Shown in pieces: positions 34,999-45,129 of a stretch of DNA of 64,000 nucleotides; within the stretch, counting starts at the first letter, position 1, and each line of letters starts with the position of its first letter. This DNA is from Gonocerus acuteangulatus (taxonomy: Eukaryota; Arthropoda; Insecta; Hemiptera; Coreidae): NCBI GenBank assembly GCA_946811695.1, contig OX328124.1, forward strand, positions 30,827,148 to 30,891,147. The letters run 5' to 3'. The position numbers and the translations under genes were made by a program. The notes below the pieces were generated by a model, which saw only the letters and a program-made list of their open reading frames with translations, was not told where the DNA came from and made no database searches.

Positions 34999-35286
34999 TT
35001 ATATTTTTGTGAACAGATCTGTAGCCCTGAGGAATCTCAATGTTCTCTGGCACAATTCATGGTCGTCTCCAAGTATATCAAAGAGAGTACCATGAATGTC
35101 CAGTTGATTTCGAATCTCTTCGTATGCTCTACAGTCCGTGAAAATATGTTTAATTGTTAGATCTTCACCACATACTGTACATTCAGGCCTTTCTTCCCGC
35201 CTGAATAAATAAGAATGGGTGAGATTAGTATGACCAATTCGCACTCTCGACAGAACCACCTCATCCCGCCTGCTGCCTTGGGACAG
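34999..35286 (-). pseudogene. LINE ORF2 C-terminal fragment (longest copy)
   Basis: Minus-strand frame: QGSRRDEVVLSRVRIGHTNL, then a knuckle CTVCGEDLTIKHIFTDC, a region with LFDILGDDHELCQRTLRFLR and a terminal FTKI and stop at 34999. These 95 codons have no frameshift. QGSRRDEVVLSRLRIGHT is typical of the segment after the RNase H domain in insect I/Jockey/R1-type LINEs. The insertion is 5'-truncated. It was inserted close to the (CA)n microsatellite. Confidence 0.85.
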
Positions 35287-36232
35287 CTATAACTACATTT
35301 GTTTGTCGTTTTCTTGAAATGTTTAATACCGAATAGATTTTACTCCCTGAATATTTAGTACAGGACATGGTAGTTTGTGAAATTTTACAAGTAACTGAAA
35401 CATATACAAAACACAATATATTTTTTTATTCACACGTTCGGAATTTAGAAAATACTTCTAGAAGCTCTAAATTATTTCTTCTGATCCATCTTGTCTTGTT
35501 TGTTGCAAGAATAGCTCATGGTAGTTGGGATAATCGCCTTATTTTCAACGTTACTTCAATTTTCTTGTCCAATTTTACCTGCTCATTAAAACCGTTCCTT
35601 TCTTTAGCAAACAAATCTTACAGGACAATACTTCAGTCGTAATGATCAACACACGAATGATGAAAAAATATTGTAGTTATTCATGCAGAATGAATTGCAT
35701 CTTTTATTCATAAAAGTCTTTGTGCTGAGATGTTCTTTTTTGCCTGATTTATAGGGGATTACCTGACAGATTTACGGCTTGTTTTGAGAAAAATGGCTAG
35801 CTTCATTCATTCATCCTACATATTGGACGTTGCCGTCATAAATAAAATGACTATACTATTTGATTTAAATTATTATTATCATACGATGGCCGTTTTTATC
35901 AGTTTTCAACATTGAAAGAAGTGTGACTATTTGATTCAAGGAAAATGTTTTTGCAAAAGATATTTGTATGTACCAACATTCCTTAGGAGTAAATTTCCCG
36001 TCGAAGTAAGCCTTTATTCTACAAGAAAAAAATGATATATTTTTCACTAGTTTTCCAAAGTGATTAATTATGTCATCTATTCTTACGAGCTTAACGGAGA
36101 CCTACATTGTAAACGTTTGGTCGAGTGTCAATGTACAAACTCTCCGATTTAGATAAATAGTTGTAAGGAAGAACTTTTTGAAGCTTATCTAGAACTTTGT
36201 CCAACTTCGTGTGAATTTATGGGAATGTATTA
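35287..36232. other. Unassigned AT-rich region
   Basis: No recognised gene. A 91-codon frame at 35367-35642 has no features. Confidence 0.35.
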
Positions 36233-36370
36233 GAGATCATCGAGAGGAGATCGTTGACCGTTGGTGATGCGAAGGTAGAATTTGTCTCAGTTCCTTATAA
36301 AACTAATTTTTTTTTAAGGAACTGAGGTTTTTATCGATGTTTCGAAATTCAAGCCTTCACCATGGCGATG
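36233..36370. mobile_element. Short Penelope-like terminal fragment
   Basis: AGATCGTTGACCGTTGGTGATGC matches the end of the element at 61794-62160. CTCAGTTCCTT and AAGGAACTGAG form its inverted inner part. The minus strand ends with TGAAGGCTTGAATTTCGAAAC, a decayed form of the hammerhead TGAAGGCTTGAAG...GAAAC. Confidence 0.5.
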
Positions 36371-36397
36371 AAAAGAAGGAGAACCACGACCTACGAG

Positions 36398-36590
36398 GTC
36401 TCCCGTGGTCTAGTGGCTAGCGCCTTAGATTCATAAGATGGAGATGGTGGGTTCGATCCCCACCTGCGACAGGAATTTTCTCATCCCACGGCTCGTTGGG
36501 AAAATTCCTCGCTGCACCCTGGATGTCGGCGCTGGTGGCCCAGATTTGTCGAAGCGCCGCCAAAAAACAAAAAAACAAAAAAAAAAAAAA
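36398..36590 (+). mobile_element. tRNA-derived SINE, family b (full copy)
   Basis: The head GGTCTCCCGTGGTCTAGTGG with an anticodon-like CAT (TTCATAA loop) and B box GGTTCGATCC is tRNA-like. It is followed by GGGAAAATTCCTCGCTGCACC, the tail GGATGTCGGCGCTGGTGGCC / GAAGCGCCGCC and an A-rich end. Related pieces: 47102-47164, 48283-48373, 56465-56583, and probably 42640-42764. Confidence 0.87.
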
Positions 36591-37527
36591 CAATGACCTG
36601 CGGATGTGGAATTATTTCTCAAATTTATATTGGAGATCATATTCTATAAAATATTGAATACCTTGGATAGCCAACACTCCTATCCTGTATTGTTTCTAAT
36701 ATCCGCTATATTTGCTATTAATGTGCTTTAGTATGGAACCAAATCAGTCGAAAATAACACACGAATTCCTCATGAAACCCTAAATTTGGCTTAGGTACTT
36801 GACTTAGTATGTTATCCAGGATGTTTTCAGGGCTGTGTCTTCTCAGTCGGCAGAACATGTGGTTACAATATGTGGTAGCTTTTCTCTTGTTAGCATCCTG
36901 TGGCATGTATGTTTTTATACCCACAATTTTTTTGCCCCCCCCACCCATCTCCCGGTCAATTTTGAGATAATTAAATGGATGTTTGGTTACATTTAGGCAT
37001 TAATGATTTTGGAGAAAGATGGAAAGAGAGAGGAAGGACTGTTTTAGTAGTTCTTCTCAACCATGTAATCTTATTTTCTTATTGTTCGTAAGAAACTGAA
37101 AAAAATGTTAAACGTGCCCAAATCATTTATTTTCGGAGCACTTTTTAATTAGAAACCGACAAGGAAAACGAGTTATGTTCGAATAAAAGATTCAGTTAGT
37201 ACTTGCATAAAATGAAGGGAATATTTGCGATAAGAAAATTAGTAGATCTAACAAGGAAACGGATTAGACATTCATTCCTGAATAGCTGAACGGAAAGAAA
37301 GTAATTGCAGATAATGTGAATATCAAACGCATATTCATGGATTGCAGATGACTGGACCACCTAATTAGTGACTCCACATGACTTCCCTAACTTTCTTATA
37401 GGAGGAAGGTCAATGACTTTACATTTTATTTGTTTACATCTATCTCAATATTAATTACTATTAGTTAATGTAATCATTTAAAATAATTATAATTGTAAGT
37501 TTTGTTTTCTGGCAGCGAAAGTCGCTA
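36591..37527. other. Unassigned AT-rich region
   Basis: No gene recognised. Confidence 0.35.
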
Positions 37528-37529
37528 TA

Positions 37530-37759
37530 TCGCACTAGTATTTTTAAAGTGACGCAATTCAAAATAAAACTCAACAGAAAATGCGTCACTCTTGCCTATG
37601 TTGGGGGCATTCCTGCATTAAGACAGGAAGAGTGACACAAGTGCCCTCTGGTGTATAACAGTTTTGGTGGTTGATAAAGAGATATTTACCATTTCTTTCA
37701 TAGACATAACTGAAAAACATAGATTTTTGAGTTGTGTCTCTTTAGAAATACTAGTGCGA
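37530..37759. mobile_element. TA-flanked MITE (TCGCACTAG ends)
   Basis: Inverted ends TCGCACTAGTATTTTTAAAG / CTTTAGAAATACTAGTGCGA extend to about 40 bp (CAATTCAAAA). They are flanked by TA at 37528-37529 and 37760-37761. The 230-bp interior has a second inverted pair (GCGTCACTCTTGCC and GGAAGAGTGACAC). No ORF. Confidence 0.78.
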
Positions 37760-37984
37760 TATCTCTTGACGACTATGAGAAAATATAATGTGGAAATGTG
37801 CAAAACACATCTAATAGAAATTGGCCTTAACCAGGACCACATTCGAATATACAATGTAAACATGCGCCTATGGAGGATTTTTTTTTGTATCCTTCTACGA
37901 AACTTGCCAATCCAAAATTCGTAAGTAAATGTGTGTAAATATACACTACTTTTGATTGCAATTTAAAGAAAAAGAGTTGAAAAG

Positions 37985-38110
37985 AGGTCGTTGACGCTTG
38001 GGATTGCCAAGGAAGATTTAGTCAGGGTTTGATCTTGCAATCATTAAAAACTACATTTTTTTTTCATGTGTAGACAGAAGATCAATAAATAATTTATTGA
38101 ATACAATTCT
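37985..38110 (+). mobile_element. Penelope-like end segment before the GIY-YIG remnant
   Basis: AGGTCGTTGACGCTTGGGATTG aligns with AGATCGTTGACCGTTGATGATGC at 61.8 kb, so this is a copy of the same element end adjoining the coding remnant. Confidence 0.5.
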
Positions 38111-38363
38111 AAATTAACGTTATATAAGATTAATTCTAAGGACTGCAATAAATTTTATATTGGAGAATTGCTAAGGAAAATAATTAAACAACACTTTAAA
38201 AATGTCTATGAAGAAGGAAATAAAAAGGCTCTTGCTAACCATGCTATACAAATAAATCATACATATGTCTGACTTTGCCAATGTAAAGAGCATAGATAAA
38301 GAAAGAAATAGATCAAAAGAAAAATAGAAGAAAATATACATACCATAAAACATAGGAAAGAGG
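38111..38363 (+). pseudogene. Penelope-like GIY-YIG endonuclease domain remnant
   Basis: The plus strand reads SKDCNKFYIGELLRKIIKQH, then KNVYEEGNKKALANHAIQIN. After a stop and frameshift near 38270 it continues FANVKSIDKERNRSKEK. The pattern, a Cys before a (K/Y)FYIGE(T)GR-like block, then a helix with RxxxH, then LAxHxxxxxH, then (V)KIIDKExN.xKR, is that of the C-terminal GIY-YIG nuclease of Penelope-like retroelements. The conserved arginine block is altered (GELLRK), and there are at least three disabling changes. The reverse transcriptase part is not seen. This is the only protein evidence that Penelope-like elements have been active here. Confidence 0.7.
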
Positions 38364-38522
38364 TGGTAAATGTTTACATTTTTATAAGAAAATGGGTTTT
38401 AGCACTTTCCTCCGAAGGAAAGTAGCTATTGAGGTTGGACTCATGACGGAATTTTTGAAAAATTTCTTCAAATCTTTATCGATCCTACCTAGTAGACACC
38501 GAAAATGACCCCCGTTAAAATT

Positions 38523-38637
<115 letters not shown>

Positions 38638-38639
38638 CT

Positions 38640-39345
38640 GTTAACACGATAGCGGCCAGAGTTTTTGTTTTTTCGTCACGAAACTTGGTATATAGCATTC
38701 AATTAGCAAACGATTGAACGAGTTCGTTAACCACCAAAGTCGGTCCACCAGAAGGGGGGGTTTACCCCGAACCCATAACACTAATTTGACTATGTCAGCC
38801 GTAATATTTGTTATATTTCAACGAAACTTGGTATTCGTTGTGTTAATATAGAGAGAAAATTGAGATATAAAAATGAACTAAATCGGTTCATTAGAAGGGG
38901 GGGGGGGTTTACTCCGGACCCACAATACCAATTCGCCACTACCAGCCGTGATTTTTGGTATATTTCGACGAAACTCGGTATTCGTAGTGGTAATCTACAG
39001 GTAAATATGTGTTGTAAAAATAAACTAAATCGGTTCATTAGGAGGGGGGATTTACTCCGGAACCCACAATTCCAATTCGCCACTACCAGCCGTGATTTTT
39101 GGTATATTTCGACGAAACTCGGTATTCGTAGTGGTAATCTACAGGTAAATATGTGTTGTAAAAATAAACTGAATCGGTTCATTAGAAGGGGGGTTTATTC
39201 CGGACCCAAATTCCTATTATACTCATAACGGTCGTAATTTCTGCTGTATTGTAACGAAACGCGGTATACGTCGTGGGTAACTCATGAGAAAGAAGTGTTG
39301 TAAAAATGAGCTGAATCGGTCAATCGGAAAGCGGGGGTTTAATTT
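38640..39345 (+). repeat. 144-147-bp tandem array, about 4-5 units
   Basis: Units contain TTACTCCGGACCCACAA, CGACGAAACTCGGTATTCG and AACTAAATCGGTTCATTAG. Central unit lengths of 147 and 144 bp are multiples of three, so long frames stay open on both strands (38860-39228 plus, 38811-39182 minus) and repeat peptides such as LNRFIRRG. Outer units are more diverged. A degenerate copy of the leader and (TA)n, without the array, lies near 54690-54870. Confidence 0.88.
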
Positions 39346-39860
39346 GTAATATATTTCAATAGAAAAGCCCGCCAGACGTAGGCTCACAAAGCCTCCGCAA
39401 GGAGCGCTTTCTACCACTAGAGTGACTGTATCCTGTTCCTGCGTTAGATCAAAATACGATAATATGAGGTATTTTGTATTTATTACGTAGTGTAATAGGT
39501 ACCATGTGTAAACATAACTCTGGAAGCAAATTAATAATTGTTCAGTTACTCATTACAAATTTATAAGAGAACTATTCATGTTTTTATTTTATTTATGTAG
39601 GGTATTTTAAGCAAATTGTTCTGGAAAGCAGTCTACACTACCCAAATTCTGAGGAAAGTGCTTAGTTATGCAGCTCCTGCGTGACGGACTTTATTTTTAA
39701 CGAACAAAACAAGGAGGACAGAGTTAATAGTAATTTATATACAGAACACATGAAAGGAAAACAATATGATACACATATGGTAAGGGTGTATTACAGAAGA
39801 GAGTAACGTTGGCAAAACATAAAACACATTTTCTTGTAAAAATCTATTATAATACTATTT
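39346..39860. other. Spacer
   Basis: CCTGCGTGACGGACTTTATT at about 39677 may be an old composite-element end. No gene seen. Confidence 0.35.
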
Positions 39861-40041
39861 TATTTAAATTTTAACGTCCATTTATTATTAACTAAGAATT
39901 TTAGGACGGGTTATCTATAGGTTACCACCCTTTTCTAGCCAGGATAGAGGTGATGCCTTTTCTATTTTCGAAAGAAAAGCCACCACCTCTAGTGGGAATC
40001 GAACCCACGACCTTTGGCACGGAGTGTTAAGAGCTCACGCC
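39861..40041 (-). mobile_element. tRNA-derived SINE, family c
   Basis: Minus strand: GGCGTGAGCTCTTAACACTC, B box GTGGGTTCGATTCCCAC, core GGGTGGTAACCTATAGATAA and 3' end AATAATAAATGGACGTTAAA. Matches 41533-41739 but lacks the first 25 bp or so of the head. Confidence 0.85.
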
Positions 40042-41532
40042 TTTTGTGGGGCAGACTTAAGTTTTTCGTAACAAATTACATTTGTTTATTTCTAGTTGAT
40101 GGCGGGTTTACCTTGACTATACGACATCTGCCAATACCCAGATAGAGCATAACATATTTACTAATTTACCTAACCTTCTCAATCAAAAGCTTGACTCATA
40201 ACAGCATATTCGGAACATACGATCTGTGAGACATATAGAAACTCTATTATAAGTCTATCGAATCGATAAATCAATGCGATGAGTAAATAAATTCCATGAT
40301 AACTTTTAAAAACCCTCGGAACTGTAAATTGGGCTTCTCATGATGTCTCTTGCATAATTTCTCTTTCTTCCGGCAATAGATGCGAACTGGTTGATGTAAC
40401 ATTCAAGGCCTTGACCCATCTTAGTTTTACTCGACCTTAAGCATTTCTACGAGAAATAGCAACATTAAGTGGAATGGTTTTCATCCTTATTTCAAAACAG
40501 CTCATCATGGAACTGTTTCATCCTGGCGTGTTTCTGTTTAATGCTTATCTTTGGAAGGCTTAGAAACTTTGAATATTCGCCTACAATGGAAAAAAAAACT
40601 ACAATTCAGATAATTCAATGCAATCGAATTTTGTCTTTTCAGAAACATTGTCCATAACTGCTGTATTGTAAAGACAATACTGTTCTTAACATAAAATTTA
40701 AACCATTTCAACTATTATTACACTATACACGACTCTCTAATATTTCACTTCAGCGCGGTGATGATCTAGACTTTTTCTACCCTTAAACCCCCAACCCAAC
40801 CAACCAACCGAAAATTCAAGCGTCATTTTCTCAGACTAAAATGTTTTTCCCTAAGAGAATTTTTTTTGGAGAAAATTAATTAGGCTTTTAATGGTCTATT
40901 TATACTTAGCACGGTTTTCATAAAATATTGGATAAGCCACTGCTCATGCCTGTTAAAATAATAAGTTTTTTAATACTCTCTCGTTTCCAGACATAACAAA
41001 AATTTATTTTTTTTACTAATTTGGGTCGATTGGAAAATGCTTTAGGTTCCTCCGTTGTTCTTGTGCAGCTGAAACCTTATTTATATTTTTGTTATTCAAG
41101 AATATCTACCCAGCAATGTAAACTCTTATTGTGGTTTAGATTTAAGTATTACATATATTAGTAATTGTTACCGGTGTCAAGTTCCGTTGGAGCACTGAAG
41201 ATGTGGAATTTGGCTTAAAAGTGCCACATAAACCTCTGAGGAGAGATGGGACACTGTTTTTTTGAACCTGTTTTTAAAAATCCTGCCCCTCTCCATACTA
41301 AGCAGCACAATATCCATTTAATGTTCCAAGATCATTAATTAACAGTTCTTTATGAAAATATTTTAAATTTCCCTAACTAAAAATGTCTCCTTAATTACTA
41401 AAAGTCAGAATCCATTTCCTCTAAAAACGTCAACAATTCAAAATCAACGACTTTAATAGATTGCGCATGTGAAAGCAATCCACCCCTCCAACATTATTCT
41501 TCACAACAAAGAAATATTATTCCTTATTTCTG
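40042..41532. other. Unassigned AT-rich region
   Basis: No recognised gene. TACCCTTAAACCCCCAACCC near 40780 resembles 23525-23550 (CACCCTTAAACACCCAATC), a shared repeat end. Confidence 0.35.
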
Positions 41533-41739
41533 GAGACCCGATGGCCGTGAGGGTTAAGGCGTGAGCACTTAACACTCCGTGCCAAAGGTCGTGGGTTCGA
41601 TTCCCACTAGGGATGGTGGCTATTCTTTCGAAAAAAAGAAAAGGCATCACCCCTATCCTGGCTAGAAAAGGGTGGTAACCTATAGATAACCCGTCCTAAA
41701 ATTCGAAGTTAATAATAAATGGACGTTAAAATTAAAATT
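41533..41739 (+). mobile_element. tRNA-derived SINE, family c (full copy)
   Basis: The head GAGACCCGATGGCCGTGAGG with GTGAGCACTTAACACTCC and B box GTGGGTTCGATTCCCAC is tRNA-like (Lys- or Leu-like; the identity is ambiguous). The body includes GGCATCACCCCTATCCTGG and core GGGTGGTAACCTATAGATAA, and the end is ATAAATGGACGTTAAAATT. Other pieces: 39861-40041, 43083-43152, 48809-48848. Confidence 0.87.
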
Positions 41740-41846
41740 ATTCCATATTTCTACAAAGAAATATTTGGGTATGCTGGTTTTCTGGTTTCAAATCTAATAA
41801 GTGCACAAAAACTGGACTAATATAGAAGTTTTTTATTTGTTTCATA

Positions 41847-42030
41847 ACTTTTTTTATGAGGTATCAACTTCTGGGCTATTAACTCTTGACTATCTATAGG
41901 TTGCCACCCTTCAATAAAGCCAAGGGCACGTAATTTTCCCTTGCGGTCACCCATCCAAATACTGGCCCCGCCTGACGTTCGGTGATATATGAGAGCCGGG
42001 TTGGGTTATTCAGCATGTCTATGACAGTTG
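41847..42030 (-). mobile_element. 5S rRNA-derived SINE
   Basis: The minus-strand head contains CAGTATTTGGATGGGTGACC GC, the part of 5S rRNA that includes the internal promoter C box, plus a degenerate GAACGTCAGGCGGGGCC (5S has GTCGGGCCCGG-like). It is followed by GGGTGGCAACCTATAGATAG, then TTAATAGCCCAGAAGTTGAT and a poly-A end. Core and tail are the modules seen with tRNA-like heads at 41533 and 36398. It is not a functional 5S gene, because the 5' third is absent or unrecognisable. Confidence 0.75.
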
Positions 42031-42032
42031 AC

Positions 42033-42093
42033 TTTAGAAGGTTTTTTATTTTTTTTGTTTTTACGGTTCATCGACTTCTAGGCCATTAGCGCC
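42033..42093 (-). mobile_element. SINE 3' tail fragment
   Basis: Minus strand: GGCGCTAATGGCCTAGAAGT / CGATGAACCGTAAAAA followed by an A-rich run (T-rich on the plus strand, 42036-42060). This is the tail module alone. Confidence 0.65.
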
Positions 42094-42639
42094 CTTTAGA
42101 AGTTATTAACTGCTAAAATAAACCGACAGCTTCAACAACAGAGATTTTTCATTAATAATTCTGCTACATAACAACCAAAATAAGTAAATTTATGTGTCCA
42201 ATATAAGCTAATCTCTTTTTCCGGGGTTACTTTACAAATTTCTTATTTTATAATTGACACAAGTCTATTATTTTTGGGAGTTTTCTATTATTGCGATACC
42301 ACAACTTTTCTATTTCCTCTCCAAAATGAAACAAATAGCGGCATAGCAGTTTGAACAGTTTCACGCTAAATGAAGTCGCCAATGAAAGTGGTTTGTACTT
42401 TCCTTGTACTTTCGTTTGCATTAAGTATGCGGTCCCTTGTACTTTCCTATATGACTGTGGTTAACCGAACTGCAATGAAGTTTTAGGAAGTTTTCTTAGC
42501 TCATAAAAATATCAGGTTTGTATTTTAATAAGTAATCAAGAAGCGTAATTCGCGCGAAAAAAATCGTAACTATATTTTTTTTTAGTTTTTAGGCTTTTAG
42601 GTACACTTTCTTTAGTGGCTATGTAAAGGTTTCTACTCT
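42094..42639. other. Unassigned region
   Basis: No recognised gene. A local repeat of TTGTACTTTCCTTGTACTTTC occurs near 42390. Confidence 0.35.
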
Positions 42640-42764
42640 TGCTAAAGATCCACGATGGAGTAGGGAACGTCTTGTTGGGATGTTGTCATCGACCTGCCAC
42701 AATCAGGATTCGAACCCGCATCTCCTACGATATAAGCCGTATTCTAGCCACTATGATGAGACCC
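42640..42764 (-). mobile_element. tRNA-like SINE head, probably diverged family b
   Basis: Minus strand: GGGTCTCATCATAGTGGCTAG, TATAT anticodon-loop-like stretch, B box GCGGGTTCGAATCCTG, then a body ending CCATCGTGGATCTTTAGC. The acceptor ends cannot pair, so it is not a tRNA gene. Confidence 0.6.
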
Positions 42765-43082
42765 TCCTCTAATTATAGTTGAATTATTGAGTACTCCTTC
42801 TGCGAGCCGGTGACTAACAATAGCTACGGCCTTGCCAATAGTAAGGAGCGGGTGGGCCTTGTTAATTGCAACTAGGCATTACCCTAATTACACAGATGGA
42901 GAGGGAGCCTTCTCTAATTTGGCCTTTCGGTGACCTTTCTTCTACCTATGGTATAGTCTATGCATCTCTCCAGGGGACGCTTCGTTGATGACGTTTGTGA
43001 TTCATTTGGAGCTCGGCGGTGTCTATTCTTCTTGTGCATATGGAGTAAGCCAGCTGTTACGAGAACTTCAATAAGCTATGAG

Positions 43083-43152
43083 GGGGCCCGGTGGTCCTGA
43101 GTGCTAAGGGGTGAGCACTAAGTGTCTAGTAGTCGTTGTTTCGATTCCAACA
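43083..43152 (+). mobile_element. SINE family c head, diverged and interrupted
   Basis: GGGCCCGGTGGTCCTGAGTG and GGGTGAGCACTAAGTGTC and a B box TTTCGATTCC match the head of 41533-41739. A hAT-like MITE begins directly after it. Confidence 0.6.
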
Positions 43153-43154
43153 TG

Positions 43155-43414
43155 CATAGGCGTATATAGAAAATAATTTCGGAAAGGGCTGGGTGAATTT
43201 CGGATGGGGGGGTGAGAGCTGAGACTGCAGTCCTTCCGAAATTGGCAAAAATGTGTCATAACAATCTTAAAAATAAATTAAATAAGACCACTAGTTCAGA
43301 AAAAATAATAGCGTTTTAGTTGGCTAACTAATCGAAGTTCTAGATGTTGAGTATTCCGGACCCCCCAAATAATAGGAGACCCCCCCCCGAAATTATTTCC
43401 TATCTAAGCCCCTG
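43155..43414. mobile_element. hAT-like MITE, copy 4
   Basis: Ends CATAGGCGTATATAG and (complement) CAGGGGCTTAGATAGGAA. The interior matches the other copies (TGTCATAACAATCTTAAAAA, GCGTTTTAGTTGGCTAACTA). No clear target duplication. Confidence 0.72.
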
Positions 43415-43704
43415 CTAAGGGCTGCCTGCAGGGTCCTGTCATAATGGCCCTAGATGTCCTTGGATTGAAAGCAATAAGTATTCGTAAAAAGTTAAAAAGG
43501 ACTCTGAAAGTAAGCCTTCTTATATACATAGGTTCGAATGGAGCCTAGCATTGGTCGTACCTCTTTCATTGATAGCCTCAACGAATGTGCATTCAACGTT
43601 ACCAAGTAGAAACTGTGGAAATCATCAGATAATCCCCATAGACGTCCTTGCATGGAAAAAAAAAGAAGTCTTAACTTAGAAAATAAAATAATGTTTATTG
43701 CACC

Positions 43705-44228
43705 TCATCTATTCCTAATAGCTCCTTGCAATTTAAGCAATTTAAAGTGGTATTTGATTACATAATAATCAAAATGTAGTTTTATCGGTTTAATGTTTCG
43801 ACCTTGCACTGTCTCTACAATGGATCCAGGAACTAAATGTGGTAATTCTACTTGTTAAGAAGTCCTGATATCATCTTCATTACCTAAGACTCCAACTTGC
43901 GTGAGTATAAGCTGTACCGCAGTAATCCTGTCTTCATTAAGTACAATAAAAAATGTATGATATAACATTTTTGATCCAAGGTTAAACATATTTTCTATAT
44001 GATTCACACATAATGGCATCATTTTGAACTAAGGGCCCTTGGCTTATAAACATTGACAATCCAAACTATGGTGCAAATCATAATTCAAGAATCTTATAAG
44101 ACTGCTTTGCTCGAGGTTGAACTAGACAATATTGTTGTAAGAACACGAAATACAGAGAAGAGCCATGAAGCTTGACGTAAAACTCAATAGTTTTCACAAT
44201 ACTCCGTGTCATTGGTTTGGTTCCGTTC
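43705..44228 (-). pseudogene. Decayed coding region of unknown family
   Basis: The minus strand reads as protein in three overlapping frames. LNGTKPMTRSIVKTIEFYVK (from 44228) is followed by FISQGPLVQNDAIMCESYRK in a second frame. A third frame then runs IVLNEDRITAVQLILTQVGV, one TAA, then ELPHLVPGSIVETVQGRNIK and FKLLKLQGAIRNR to a stop at 43707-43705. At least two frameshifts and two stops occur. The last 80 codons look strongly protein-like. I cannot name the family; a large transposon or an ancient insertion of foreign DNA is possible. Confidence 0.4.
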
Positions 44229-44837
44229 AGAAATATCTATTTTTTTTTTTTATAAGAACAGGTTTGGTTAGAAAAAGTCACTCGGTGAAATACTTGTAAT
44301 AGTTTAGCAACGGCGAAAAAAAAAAAAAAAATCTTACGGCTGTAAATCTACGAAATCCATATACAGATTGATTTTGACCATTTAAACCCGTCAATATTAC
44401 CACGGTATGGTATTGTGAAATATTTATCCACAAATTCTGCCGGATCCAAAAATATTTCATAATTTTAAGTCACACTTAAACTCTCAAGTTTTACTCCCTG
44501 TAACTTTACTTTTTCTAGACCTTCTTCCAAAATACGGTTAACTTTTTGTCTAAAATTCATCTAGGCTGCATACTGCTTCTCTACAGTTCGACCTATCCTT
44601 AATCTACTCTTTTTGATTTCGCCTTCGTCTATCTACAAGCAACTCGTGTACTTCCATCGCTTTACTTTTGACATGAAAACGTCTTATGGCCGTGGGTCTA
44701 CAAAAGTATAAAGGTAGTGACGTCACTGACATGTTCGGATGTCTTCGTTCGAGGGCTTCCTCCGTTCGGGAGCACTCGGCATTCCGTCTAATTTCTTCGC
44801 AGGTTTCTTACTTATTGCTATTGAGTTCTAGTAAATT
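44229..44837. other. AT-rich spacer
   Basis: No gene recognised. Confidence 0.35.
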
Positions 44838-45129
44838 TTAAGTTGGGTAAAACTGAAGTTTAGCGTCCTCACAAACGATTTATTTAATATTTTTCACTAC
44901 AATGTATTTTAATGCGCTAAACACGAATACGTTAAAAAAAAAAAAAAAAAAAAAAAAAATCGCTCTCATAACCCGCATATCAGTGAACTTTAGTGCTTAC
45001 TAACTTCTTTCCTAGTTGAAAGCGATTTTTTTGTTTAACGGATTCGTGTTTAGTGCATCCAAATACGGCATTGTACAAAATTTGAAAGACATCGGTTTTG
45101 AGGACGCGAAACTTCAGTTTTACCTTAAG
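44838..45129. mobile_element. Imperfect palindromic element (fold-back MITE)
   Basis: Arms 44838-44934 and about 45036-45129 are complementary. Landmarks are GTAAAACTGAAGTTT, GCGTCCTCA and CACGAATNCGTTAAA in both. A 26-A run follows the left arm. The frames on both strands at 44980-45240 are by-products of the palindrome. Confidence 0.72.

Noticed and set aside
41930..42003. Possible 5S rRNA gene
   Set aside because: Only the middle part resembles 5S rRNA, the promoter A-box region is degenerate, and the segment is joined to SINE core and tail modules.
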